A stretch of 64,000 bases of DNA. Origin: Betaproteobacteria bacterium (lineage in GTDB: Bacteria; Pseudomonadota; Gammaproteobacteria; Burkholderiales; Thiobacillaceae). The stretch is taken from contig JACRNB010000012.1 in the NCBI GenBank assembly GCA_016219425.1, forward strand, positions 62,001 to 126,000, given 5' to 3'. How positions within the stretch are numbered: position 1 is the stretch's first letter; each line of letters opens with the position of its first letter. The notes beneath the pieces are model-generated. The model had not been told where the DNA came from and searched no databases. It saw only the letters and a program-made list of their open reading frames with translations. Positions 50,917 to 59,992 of this stretch are shown here, in pieces. The translations under genes and the position numbers were made by a program.

Positions 50917-51861
50917 ATGAATGCACTTCCCCTTCGCCTGATGGCCTGCCTTACCAGCGCAGCCCTCTGTCTCCCCGCCTCGGCCCTGGCGATTACCGTT
51001 CCCCTCGGATACACGGACTCCCTGGTGGCTACCCTGCCGGGCCCCAATTCCAATTTCTATGGCGACATCGCCGTCGATGCAGCGGGGAACCGCTACGTCA
51101 CCGGCGGCGTTGCGCAATCGGCCTATCGGGTGGATTCCGCCGGAGCTGTGACCACCTTTGCCACGGGTTCCGGCACCTCTCTGGGCCTGGAAGTGACGGG
51201 CGGCAACCTGTATTACGGCACGGGCAACAACCTCAACGTCAAATCCCTCAGCGGCGGCGCTTCCAGCGTGCTGACCACGGCGTCCGGAAACGTCACCGGC
51301 ATTACCGCCTCCCAGGATGGCAGCAACCTCTTTCTTTCCACCAACACCGGCCTCTGGCGTTACAACATCGCCAGCCACGCCCTCTCTTCGACCTCCATTG
51401 CCGGCGGGTACTACGTCTCTTCCGCCCTGGGCAAGGATGGCAGCGTGTTCGTCTCCGACTACAACGGCGGACGCATCCTGAAATATGACCCGGTCACCAA
51501 TCTGTCCAGCATCTTCAAGACCGGTCTGAGCCAGGTCAACGGACTGGTGGTGGACCCCAACTCCGGCGATGTGTTCGCCGCCCAGGAGGGGAATTCCCAG
51601 TTGTGGCGCTACTCCGCCAACGGTCTGGTCAGCACCCTGTTCGCCAGCGGCCTGCCCATCGACGGCGGCTGGTGGCCCACCGGCCTGGCGTTCTCCAACA
51701 ATGGCGACCGCCTCTATTACCTGGACCGCGGCGTGGGCAGCACCTTCAACCTGCGCCAGATCAGCGGCTTCCCCGCCGCCGCCGTGCCGGAACCCGCCAG
51801 CCTGTTCCTGACCGGCCTGGGCCTGTTGGGCTTGGCCGGCCTGCGTCGGCGCAAGGCCTGA
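50917..51861 (+). CDS. PEP-CTERM sorting-domain protein with beta-propeller-like repeats
   Basis: Signal peptide; C-terminal VPEPASLFLTGLGLLGLAGLRRRKA; start at ATG 50917. Confidence 0.88.
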   Translation: MNALPLRLMACLTSAALCLPASALAITVPLGYTDSLVATLPGPNSNFYGDIAVDAAGNRYVTGGVAQSAYRVDSAGAVTTFATGSGTSLGLEVTGGNLYYGTGNNLNVKSLSGGASSVLTTASGNVTGITASQDGSNLFLSTNTGLWRYNIASHALSSTSIAGGYYVSSALGKDGSVFVSDYNGGRILKYDPVTNLSSIFKTGLSQVNGLVVDPNSGDVFAAQEGNSQLWRYSANGLVSTLFASGLPIDGGWWPTGLAFSNNGDRLYYLDRGVGSTFNLRQISGFPAAAVPEPASLFLTGLGLLGLAGLRRRKA

Positions 51862-51879
51862 GCGGCTCCGGCCTCCCGC

Positions 51880-51906
51880 AAAAACGCCCCGACGGGGCGT
51901 TTTTTC
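51880..51906 (+). terminator. Intrinsic terminator after PEP-CTERM gene
   Basis: AAAACGCCCCGACGGGGCGTTTTTT hairpin with T run. Confidence 0.88.
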
Positions 51907-51925
51907 ATGGTGCGTCCGGTAGCGG

Positions 51926-52010
51926 GTAGCCCGGATGCAGCGCAGCGGAATCCGGGACTTCAGGTGGGGCGCCCCCCCGGATTCCGGCCTGCGGCCTGCA
52001 TCCGGGCTAC
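51926..52010. repeat. Palindromic repeat GTAGCCCGGATG...CATCCGGGCTAC
   Basis: Same family as 7892-7968. Confidence 0.8.
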
Positions 52011-52822
52011 CAGTCGTGGGTATGAAAGTGCCGGTGCTCCACGACGCCTTTCTTCAACGGATGGTGATGGTGGGCCGGGGCGCGGAAGTAGGTGTGGCGG
52101 TGGCTGTGGATGTGGGCCAGATTGGCCTGGACCAGGGCCGTTTCGTCCATCAGGAAGCGCTCGATGGGGCCGTCGTACAGCAAGCGGTGATCCTCCCCCA
52201 GCACCAGGGCGCGCGGGGCCAGTTCCGGGGCCAGGCTGAGGTTGTGGGTGGAGCACAGCACGGTCTGTTTCAGGCCGGCGAGAAAGTCCACCAGCCAGCC
52301 GGTGCTGCGCGGGTCCAGGGCGGCGGTGGGTTCGTCCAGCAGCAGCAGCTTCGGTTCCACCGCCAGCAAGGCGGCCAGGGCGGTCTTCTGTTTCTCGCCG
52401 CCGGAAAGGCTGAACGGCGCGCGCGGCAGCAGATGGGTGACGCCGGTCTTCCCGGCCCAGTGCGCGACCCGGTCGTCCACGTCGGCCAGACCCAGTTGGC
52501 GCGGGCCGAACGCGATCTCGTCCGCCACCGTGGGGTTGAACAGCATCACGTCCGGGTTCTGGAACAAGAGCCCCACTTCCTGCCGAAAGCGGCGGCGCAG
52601 CCCGCCCGCCTTGAGCCGCAACGGGGTGATGGCCTCGCCGTCGTAGAGATAGCGTCCCGCGCCGGGGGCGATGAGACCGTCCAATATCTTCAACAAGGTG
52701 GACTTGCCGCAGCCGTTGGCCCCCAGGATCACCGCCTTCTCGCCGGGTGCGAGGCGGAAGCCGAGGTCCAGCAAGGTGGGCTGGCCGCCATAGTGGTGGG
52801 ACAGGTTTTCGACCGCGATCAT
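52007..52822 (-). CDS. nikO: ECF-type nickel/cobalt transporter ATPase with His-rich C-terminus
   Basis: Walker A LGANGCGKSTLL, LSGGEKQKTALAALLAVEPKLLLLDEPTAALD; tail HIHSHRHTYFRAPAHHHHPLKKGVVEHRHFHTHDW. Confidence 0.87.
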   Translation of the reverse strand: MIAVENLSHHYGGQPTLLDLGFRLAPGEKAVILGANGCGKSTLLKILDGLIAPGAGRYLYDGEAITPLRLKAGGLRRRFRQEVGLLFQNPDVMLFNPTVADEIAFGPRQLGLADVDDRVAHWAGKTGVTHLLPRAPFSLSGGEKQKTALAALLAVEPKLLLLDEPTAALDPRSTGWLVDFLAGLKQTVLCSTHNLSLAPELAPRALVLGEDHRLLYDGPIERFLMDETALVQANLAHIHSHRHTYFRAPAHHHHPLKKGVVEHRHFHTHDW

Positions 52823-53382
52823 TTGAAAAATCCGCGAGATTGCAGGGCCTGGGCGGATTCGTGCGCGTTGGCCAGGGCGCGGTCGAGCAGCCACGCGGCG
52901 GCGCGGGCGGCGGCGCGATAGCGGGCCTTGAGGCCCGCGGGGCGGATGGCGCGGCTGTGCAGCCCCAAGCGGAAATCGTCCAGGGTACGGCGCAGGCCCA
53001 GGGACTGGCTCACCGCCAGGGTGAGCAGGAAGGTGAGGCGGCGCGAGAAGTCCAGGGCGCGGAACAGGTTGACCCGGGCGATGAACAGGAAGGTGAGCAG
53101 GGCCATGAGCAGCACGCGCAGGTTGGCCGCAAGCAGCCAGTCCAGCGGCAGGCGGTGCTGCGTCCACCAGGAGAGCGCGGCATAGGTGGCGGATGCCGCG
53201 CCGCTGAAGGCGAGGGTGGCGAGCAGGGCGCGGCGCAGCAGACGCGGCCCCTGGCGGCCCGCCAGGGCGAGGACGGCGGCCAGCCCCGCGCCCAGCCAGA
53301 GGGGCGAGGTGAGGAAGGAGAACGTCACCAGGGCGGTGAGGTAGGCGATGAGGCGGGCGCGGTCCACAGGTAGCGCCGGCAT
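52819..53382 (-). CDS. nikQ: ECF-type transporter transmembrane protein CbiQ/NikQ
   Basis: Hydrophobic protein ending SRAIRPAGLKARYRAAARAAAWLLDRALANAHESAQALQSRGF; overlaps nikO by 4 bp; start at ATG 53382. Confidence 0.8.
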   Translation of the reverse strand: MPALPVDRARLIAYLTALVTFSFLTSPLWLGAGLAAVLALAGRQGPRLLRRALLATLAFSGAASATYAALSWWTQHRLPLDWLLAANLRVLLMALLTFLFIARVNLFRALDFSRRLTFLLTLAVSQSLGLRRTLDDFRLGLHSRAIRPAGLKARYRAAARAAAWLLDRALANAHESAQALQSRGFFK

Positions 53383-53416
53383 CCTTGCCGGCTCTTTTGA
53401 ACATGCCGGCGCTACC
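53369..53416. repeat. Inverted repeat GGTAGCGCCGGCA-N22-TGCCGGCGCTACC
   Basis: 13-bp perfect arms between nikM and nikQ. Confidence 0.8.
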
Positions 53417-53426
53417 GATTTGTCCG

Positions 53427-54080
53427 TCACGCTACGCCCCCGTAGCGCGCATGCAGGCGCTCCATCAGACGCCCGCCCAGCAGGGTCAGCGCACCTTCGC
53501 CCAGACCCAGCAGGGCGTGGGGGATGAGCAGGGCGGGCAGGGTGACGCTCCAGCCGAGGGGGAAGTAGAGCGGGCGGCCCGCCGCGTCGTGGGCGATGAG
53601 GGGCTGCGCGCCCAGGGCCAGGGCGATGAGGACGGAGGGCAGGAACAGGCCGATCCACCCGGCCAGGAACCAGGCCGCGGCAGGGAAGCGTCCGCGCAGC
53701 AGCAGGAACGCGCCGCGCGCCGCCGCCGCGCCGGCGAAACCCATGGCCAGGGCGTTGAGGGGCAGAGTGGTGACGCCGCCGTCGCCGAACAGCAGGGCCT
53801 GGAGGGCGAATACCAGGGAGGCGGCCATGAAGGCCTGCCACAGGCCGAAGCGGGCGGCCAGCAGCCCCACGCCGGTGACGTGGGCGCTGGCGCCGCCGGG
53901 CAGCGGCAGGGCGATGAAGGAGAGGGCGAAGGCCCCTGCCGTAAGGGCGGCGAGCCAGGGCAGGCCGGATTCGTCCAGTTCCCTCCCCACCCGTTTCGCG
54001 CCGTAGGCCCACAGACCGGCGGCCACGCCGTAGAGCGGCAGGTACATCTGGGGGGCGATGAAGCCGTCGGGGATGTGCAT
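53427..54080 (-). CDS. nikM: ECF-type transporter substrate-binding membrane component CbiM/NikM
   Basis: N-terminal MHIPDGF; start at ATG 54080. Confidence 0.87.
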   Translation of the reverse strand: MHIPDGFIAPQMYLPLYGVAAGLWAYGAKRVGRELDESGLPWLAALTAGAFALSFIALPLPGGASAHVTGVGLLAARFGLWQAFMAASLVFALQALLFGDGGVTTLPLNALAMGFAGAAAARGAFLLLRGRFPAAAWFLAGWIGLFLPSVLIALALGAQPLIAHDAAGRPLYFPLGWSVTLPALLIPHALLGLGEGALTLLGGRLMERLHARYGGVA

Positions 54081-54105
54081 CAGAACCGGGCCGGAAGGAC
54101 GGGGC

Positions 54106-54543
54106 TCATGGCCTGCGTCTTCGTGCCGAGAGGGCGAACGCAAGAATGCCGAACAGACCCAGGATCAGGGCGACGCCGACGACGATGCGGCCATAGCGTT
54201 CATAGGCAGGCTGGTCCGACGCCGCCACGCGCGCAGCGGCATCGGTGGTTACGTTGAAGTCGAGTCCGTGTCCGTCTTCGGAGAAGACCTTGATGCGCCA
54301 GACCCCGGCCCGATCCGGCAGAAAGGCGATGCGCCCCTGGCGGTCGGTGCGCCCCGTCTGGTAGGGGTGTTCCTCGTCCTGACAGTAAACCTCGTAGCGC
54401 TCGAAGTTGAAGGGGGCGTTGTTTACATAGTGCAGCCGCACCACCACCGCCTGATTCCCGCTGACCGTGAAGTGCAGGTCGTGGGCTGCTGCAGGCAAGG
54501 TGGTGAACAGCAGGGTGGCGAGCAGACGGAGGAACAAGGTCAT
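54106..54543 (-). CDS. NikL-like accessory protein with signal peptide and C-terminal TM
   Basis: MTLFLRLLATLLFTTLPAAAHDLHFTVSGNQAVVVRLHYVNNAPFNFERYEVY ... C-terminal TM; directly upstream of nikM. Confidence 0.65.
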   Translation of the reverse strand: MTLFLRLLATLLFTTLPAAAHDLHFTVSGNQAVVVRLHYVNNAPFNFERYEVYCQDEEHPYQTGRTDRQGRIAFLPDRAGVWRIKVFSEDGHGLDFNVTTDAAARVAASDQPAYERYGRIVVGVALILGLFGILAFALSARRRRP

Positions 54544-54708
54544 GGCGCTGGTGGGTGGGGGGAGCCGCCCGCATGGTAATGGGAGATAGGAAGAAAAAGT
54601 AATTCGTAATACTTATGAGGCGAGCCTGACCGGCTGCTAGTACGCCTGTCCAATTGGCCGGGGACCGTAGCGTCGGGAGAATCCGCGCACCTCAACCCGG
54701 AGATCGCC

Positions 54709-55632
54709 ATGAAGCGTTTGTTGCTGCTTATTTTTTCCCTGCTGTGCGGCGCGTCCGTTTGGGCGGGAGAGATCCCTGCCGTCAAGGCGGTCAAGGTGAA
54801 TGCCCGCATCCATGCCCTGCTGGGGCCGATGGAGCTGCCGAATGCAAAGAACCAGGGCTACATGGTCAACAGCACCCTGATTCTGGGCGACACCGGCGCC
54901 ATCCTGATCGACACGGGTTTCACCGACGAGATCGGCGCCCATCTGGCCAAGGCGGCGGCCCGGATCACCGGCAAGCCGGTGAAGGTCATCATCAACACCC
55001 ACCATCACGGCGACCACTCCTTTGGCAACGCCGCCTTTCCGGGGGCGAAGGTCATCAGCTCCGAGATGTGCCGCAAGCTGCTGCTGGAGGGCGAGGCGGA
55101 CTGGCTCGCGCTTGTTCAGGGGGTGACGGGGCGCAAATTCCCCAACACCCGCGCCGTGCCCGCCACCGAGGTCTATCCCGCCAAGACGCGCACGGAGGTG
55201 ACCATCGACGGCGTGAAGTTGGCCTTCATCGTGCCGGAGTGGGCGCATACCGCGGGCGACATGATGGTCTGGCTGCCCGACGACAAGGTGCTGGTGGGCG
55301 GCGACATCCTGGTGAATCAGGTCACGCCCAATTTCCGTGACGCCAATGTGAAGAAGTGGATCGAGACCCTGGCCGAGGTGAAGGCCATGCCGGCAAAGAC
55401 CATCATCCCCGGCCACGGCCCGCTGATGAGCGCCGCGGACGCGGCCAGGCTGCATGAACGCATGGCGCGGCTGTATGCCGGCATCGAGGCGGGCTACAAG
55501 GCCGGTCTGAGCGACAGCGACATCCGCAAGAAGCTGGATCTGAGCGAGTGGAAGCCGCTGCACCATTTCGAGGAACAGATGGGCGGCAACATCAACAAGG
55601 CCTACCTGGAGATCGAAGCGGCGGCGTTCTGA
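54709..55632 (+). CDS. MBL-fold metallohydrolase, secreted
   Basis: Signal peptide; INTHHHGDHSFGNAAFPGAKV; FIVPEWAHTAGDMMVWLPDDKVLVGGDI. Confidence 0.88.
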   Translation: MKRLLLLIFSLLCGASVWAGEIPAVKAVKVNARIHALLGPMELPNAKNQGYMVNSTLILGDTGAILIDTGFTDEIGAHLAKAAARITGKPVKVIINTHHHGDHSFGNAAFPGAKVISSEMCRKLLLEGEADWLALVQGVTGRKFPNTRAVPATEVYPAKTRTEVTIDGVKLAFIVPEWAHTAGDMMVWLPDDKVLVGGDILVNQVTPNFRDANVKKWIETLAEVKAMPAKTIIPGHGPLMSAADAARLHERMARLYAGIEAGYKAGLSDSDIRKKLDLSEWKPLHHFEEQMGGNINKAYLEIEAAAF

Positions 55633-55633
55633 C

Positions 55634-56575
55634 GGCGCACCAGGGCGGTGTGGGGATCGCCCGGCGAAGGTACGCAGCGGTCTTGGCGTAGCCAGCCTCC
55701 TCCGGCGACCCCCTGTAGGAGCCCGGCTATGCCGGGCGATGCGCCGTTGTACCAGGGCGGTGCGGGGATCGCCCGGCGAAGCCGGGCTCCTACGAGGTAC
55801 GCAGCGGTTTTGGCGTAGCCAGCCTCCTCCGGCGACCCCCTGTAGGAGCCCGGCTATGCCGGGCGATGCGCCGTTGCGCCAAGGCGGTGCGGGGATCGTC
55901 CGGCGAAGCCGGGCTCCTACGAGGTACGCAGCGGTTTTGGCGTAGCCAGCCTCCTCCGGCGATCCCCTGTAGGAGCCCGGCTGTGCAGGGCGATACGCCG
56001 TTGCGCCAGGGCGGCGCGGGGATCGCCCGGCGAAGCCGGGCTCCTACGAGGTATGCGGTGGTCTTGGCGTAGCCAGCCTCCTCCGGCGACCCCCTGTAGG
56101 AGCCCGGCTATGCCGGGCGATGCGCCGTTGCGCCAGGGTGGTGCGGGGATCGCCCGGCGAAGCCGGGCTCCTACGAGGTATGCGGTGGTTTTGGCGTGGT
56201 CGGCTTCCTCTGGCGAGCCCCTGTAGGAGCCCGGCTATGCCGGGCGATGCGCCGTTGCGCCAGGGTGGCGCGGGGATCGCCCGGCGAAGGTATGCGGTGG
56301 TTTTGGCGTAACCGGCCTCCTCCCGCGACCCCCTGTAGGAGCCCGGCTGTGCCGGGCGATGAGCCGTTGCGCCAGGGCGGCGCGGGGATCGCCCGGCGAA
56401 GGTATGCGGTGGTCTTGGCGTAGCCAGCCTCCTCCGGCGACCCCTTGTAGGAGCCCGGCTGTGCCGGGCGATGAGCCGTTACGCCAGGGCGGCGCGGGGA
56501 TCGCCCGGCGAAGCCGGGCTCCTACGAGGTCTGCGGTGGTTTTGACGTAACCGGCCTCCTCCTACGAGGTGTGCA
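55634..56575. repeat. Tandem BIME/REP array, about 7 units of 127 or 112 bp
   Basis: TGTAGGAGCCCGGC at 55714, 55841, 55968, 56095, 56222, 56334 and 56446 (TTGTAGGAG for the last); most units also carry the inverted ATCGCCCGGCGAAGCCGGGCTCCTAC. Confidence 0.93.
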
Positions 56576-56582
56576 TCTGGCC

Positions 56583-57047
56583 TCAACTCCTGGGCCGGCT
56601 GTGCAGGTGGCCGCTGATGAGGCGGTGCGGGTGGCTGGCCTGATCCATCGCCACCGGCACCAGATTCAATTGCCCGTGGCGCACTCCCCGTTCCGCTGAG
56701 AGGCTTTCCGCAAAGGCTCGCACCGCGCCGGTGGGGCCGCGCAGGAACAGCGATTCCAGGCAATGGTCGTGGTCCAGGTGCACATGCATGCTGGACACCA
56801 CCAGGTCATGCGCGTGGTGCTGCATGTCCGTCAGCCGCTCCGCCAGGCGGCGTTCGTGGTGGTCGTAGACGTAGGACAGGCTGGCAACGCAGTGGGGCGC
56901 CTGCTCGGTTTGCAGGCGGTGTTTCTCCAGTTCGGCGCGGATCATGTCCCGTACCGCCTCGGAACGGTTGCCGTACCCCCGTGTGCGGATCAGGTCGTCG
57001 AATTCCTGGGCCAGGGTTTCATCCAGCGAGATGGTGATGCGTTCCAT
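56583..57047 (-). CDS. nikR: Nickel-responsive transcriptional regulator NikR
   Basis: MERITISLDETLAQEFDDLIRTRGYGNRSEAVRDMIR RHH domain; SSMHVHLDHDHCLESLFLRG metal-site region. Confidence 0.93.
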   Translation of the reverse strand: MERITISLDETLAQEFDDLIRTRGYGNRSEAVRDMIRAELEKHRLQTEQAPHCVASLSYVYDHHERRLAERLTDMQHHAHDLVVSSMHVHLDHDHCLESLFLRGPTGAVRAFAESLSAERGVRHGQLNLVPVAMDQASHPHRLISGHLHSRPRS

Positions 57048-57096
57048 GGGGGGGCTCCGGCAGGTCGGAAAAGGAAGGATGGCGGCGTCGTCCGCG

Positions 57097-59061
57097 CTAT
57101 GAGGGGCGGAAGCGTTTCACCGCCTGATGCAGGTCTTTCGCCGCGCCCTGGCCGCCATAGCGCAGGGCCAGGTAGAGGGCGGTGATGTGATCCACGGCCA
57201 GCGCCAGGTCCGGGCGCTGGTCGGCCACGCGGCGGGCGTAGGCCTCCGGCGTCTCCGCCGCGCTCCGCGCCAGCCCCCGCCGGGCCAGTCGGGCGCAGAA
57301 GCGGGCATAGGCGCGGCTGGCCGGGTCCGACTGACCTCCCGCGCCGCGCGGCCACAGCCGCCAGAGCGCCGCCAGCGCCAACAGCCCGGCCCCGGCGCCC
57401 AGGCCCCAGAAGATGCCGCCGCCGTGCGTCAGCCAGGGCGCCAGTCGGGCCAGAAACTGGCGCTGGCGCTCCTGGTTGTAGCCCAGCACCCACTGGTTCC
57501 AGTGGTTGTTCACCAGATCCCAGCCCAGCGCCAGGGGACGCATCCACGCCCCGTCCAGGATCACGCCGCCCCCCACCCGTTCTCCCGCCGGCAGGGCCGC
57601 CTGAATACCCCGCTCCACCCGGAACGGGGCCACGGCGGCGGTGGGGTCCGTCCGCACCCAGCCCCGGCCCGCCAGCCACACCTCCGCCCAGGCGTGGGCG
57701 TCGCGCCCGCGGATGATCCAGTAGCGGCCCAGGGGATTCAGTTCGCCCCCCTGATAGCCGGTGACCACCCGCGCCGGCGTCCCGGCGGCGCGCATCAGGA
57801 AAACGAAGGCCCCGGCGTAGTGCTCGCAGAACCCGCGCCGGGTGGCGAACAGAAATTCGTCCACCGCGTCCGCCCCCAGGGTCGGCGGCGTCAGGGTGTA
57901 GGCGTAGCCCTGGGTGCGGATCATGGTCAGGGCGGCCTCGACGATGGCGGCATCGTTGCCCAGGCGCTGCCGCCAGTCCCGGGCCAGGGCGCGGGCGCGC
58001 GGGTTGCCGCCGTCCGGCAGGGCCAGGGCGCGGGCGCGGCGACCGGGGGTCAGTTCCGGGTCCAGGGAAAAATCCAGCCAGGCGTCTGCTTCGTAGCGCA
58101 GGCGGTGCGCCGCCGGTTCGCGCATCTGCCAGTGCAGGTCCGGACCCAGGCGGCTCTGGATGGGGGGCGTCACCTCGGGCGGATGCTCGGGCATTCCCAG
58201 CAGCACGGGGCGCTGATGAGGCTCCAGGGTCACGCTGTAGTGCGTCGGCGCGCCCCGCACCGACGCCACCGGCGGTACGGCGGGCAGGGGATGGTCGATG
58301 CGCCAGGCGAAGCCGTCGAAGTCCCACAACACCGGGCCGCGCCAGTACAGGGCGCTGCTGTCCGGCTGCGCGCCCGCGAACTCGGCGCGGAAGACCAGTT
58401 CGTCGGACTGGATCAGGCGGCTGATGCGCCCGGGGGCCATGATGTCGGATAGCCCGGTGCGGGCGGCGTTCGGGTGCGGCAGGCTCCACAGCGGCCCGGA
58501 GATGCGGGGAAACAGGAGGAACAGCAGCAACGCCACGGGCAGGCCCAGGAGCATCAGTTTTGCCGCCAGCGCCCCATGTTCGCGCCAGGGGGCCGTCGGG
58601 TTTTGCACCGCTGCCATGCCCGCCACCAGGCTCAAGGCCGCCAGGGTCATCCAGGCGGCGGTGGGCAGGCCCTGGGCGTCGAGAAAACGGGCCGTGAGCA
58701 GAAAGCAGCCCACGAACAGCAGGGCCAGGCGGTCGCGCGGGCCTTCCAGTTCCAGCAGCTTCACGCCGGACAGGAACACCAGCAGGGCGATGCCGCCGGA
58801 GGGGCCGATCACCGTGCCGTACTGGAGCAGCACGCCGGCCACGCCCGCCAGGGCCAGGAGCAGTTTCAGCGTCCGGCTCTCAAGCAGACGAAGGGCCGCC
58901 CCTAGTTTTCCGGCCCTCTGCGGGGGGAGGCCTGGACGCCGCCAGCGCGCCCGGGCGTAGGCCCCCGCCGCGCAGGCCAGCCAGGATAGGGTGAGCCACA
59001 CGGGCAGGCGCTCGACGTGGGGCGCCAGCGCCAGCAGGAGGGGGAGCATCACCTCAAGCAC
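57097..59061 (-). CDS. DUF3488/transglutaminase (TgpA-like) membrane protein
   Basis: Multiple TMs, GFCEHYAGAFVFLMRAAGTPARVVTGYQGGE and DAHAWAEVWLAGRGWVRTDPTAAV core. Confidence 0.9.
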   Translation of the reverse strand: MLEVMLPLLLALAPHVERLPVWLTLSWLACAAGAYARARWRRPGLPPQRAGKLGAALRLLESRTLKLLLALAGVAGVLLQYGTVIGPSGGIALLVFLSGVKLLELEGPRDRLALLFVGCFLLTARFLDAQGLPTAAWMTLAALSLVAGMAAVQNPTAPWREHGALAAKLMLLGLPVALLLFLLFPRISGPLWSLPHPNAARTGLSDIMAPGRISRLIQSDELVFRAEFAGAQPDSSALYWRGPVLWDFDGFAWRIDHPLPAVPPVASVRGAPTHYSVTLEPHQRPVLLGMPEHPPEVTPPIQSRLGPDLHWQMREPAAHRLRYEADAWLDFSLDPELTPGRRARALALPDGGNPRARALARDWRQRLGNDAAIVEAALTMIRTQGYAYTLTPPTLGADAVDEFLFATRRGFCEHYAGAFVFLMRAAGTPARVVTGYQGGELNPLGRYWIIRGRDAHAWAEVWLAGRGWVRTDPTAAVAPFRVERGIQAALPAGERVGGGVILDGAWMRPLALGWDLVNNHWNQWVLGYNQERQRQFLARLAPWLTHGGGIFWGLGAGAGLLALAALWRLWPRGAGGQSDPASRAYARFCARLARRGLARSAAETPEAYARRVADQRPDLALAVDHITALYLALRYGGQGAAKDLHQAVKRFRPS

Positions 59062-59992
59062 GGGCCAGGGCCTCCAGACAGTGGCGCAGATGGGCCTCGC
59101 CGGACTGCGGCGGCAGCCGCCGGTCGGGCAGGATCAGGCCATAGGCCAGGCCGGCGGCGTGGGCGTCCAGCACCCAGCGGGTCAGGCGCGACAGGCGCGC
59201 CTCCGCATCCCGCCCCGGCGTCTGTTGCCAGTCCAGCCAGAGGCGCTGCGCCGTCCCCGCCCCGCCAAATTCCTTGGTGAGCAGGTCCGTCCCGCCGCGG
59301 GCCATGGCCTTCCAGGCGATGCGGCGAGGCGGGTCGCCGGGCTGGTAGGGGCGCAGGCCGTGAAATTCCGCTCCCTCCTGGCGGGGGCGGGCGGCATGGT
59401 CTCCGTCGCCGCCATCATGGGTCGGCAGCGGGGCGGCATCCTGCGCCGGGGCCGGGTAGACCAGCACCCCCCAGTCCAGCTCCAGCACCGTCCAGCAGCG
59501 GAACAGGCCCAGGGGCCAGACCGACTCGATGGCAAAGCGCCCCGGCGCGCTCCAGCCGCGCCGGGGCTGGGGTACGGGCAGTTCCAGACGCCCCGAGGGC
59601 GTGACGTCCACCAGGGGGCCGGCGTTGCCATACTGGCGCAGGTGCAGGCGATGGCGCCTTTGCGGCGCTTCGGCGCGCAGGGTGAAACAGGCAGTCTCGC
59701 CTGCATACACCGGTGGTGTCGTCTCGGCGCGCAGAGTCAGGCCCAGCAGGTTGCGGTGGGTGAGCAACAGCGCTGCCACCGCCACTCCGACAAACCAGAA
59801 GGTGAACAGGTAGGCGAGGCTGAGGCCGTAGTTCATGGCCCCGATGAGGAGCCCGAGAAGGAGCGCGCCGAACACGAGCCCGGCGCGGGTGGGGAGGATG
59901 TAGAGACGGCGCGCGGTCAGAACGACCGGGCTGGATTCGACGCGGGACGCGCGCCAGGGAAGAAAGGGCGCGGGCGACCTGACTACTGGCAC
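59054..59992 (-). CDS. DUF58 domain protein (start uncertain)
   Basis: AEFHGLRPYQPGDPPRRIAWKAMARGGTDLLTKEF motif; GTG 59992 proposed since the longer ORF overlaps the upstream CDS. Confidence 0.8.
   Translation of the reverse strand: MPVVRSPAPFLPWRASRVESSPVVLTARRLYILPTRAGLVFGALLLGLLIGAMNYGLSLAYLFTFWFVGVAVAALLLTHRNLLGLTLRAETTPPVYAGETACFTLRAEAPQRRHRLHLRQYGNAGPLVDVTPSGRLELPVPQPRRGWSAPGRFAIESVWPLGLFRCWTVLELDWGVLVYPAPAQDAAPLPTHDGGDGDHAARPRQEGAEFHGLRPYQPGDPPRRIAWKAMARGGTDLLTKEFGGAGTAQRLWLDWQQTPGRDAEARLSRLTRWVLDAHAAGLAYGLILPDRRLPPQSGEAHLRHCLEALARA

Noticed and set aside
55739-56550. Small repetitive ORFs (MRRCARAVRGSPGEAGLLRGTQRFW...)
   Set aside because: They lie inside the repeat array. The 127-bp period is not a multiple of 3, so each unit restarts a frame; not credible genes.
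55634-56575. CRISPR-like array
   Set aside because: The 112-127-bp period has the whole unit conserved and no unique spacers; it fits REP/BIME structure.
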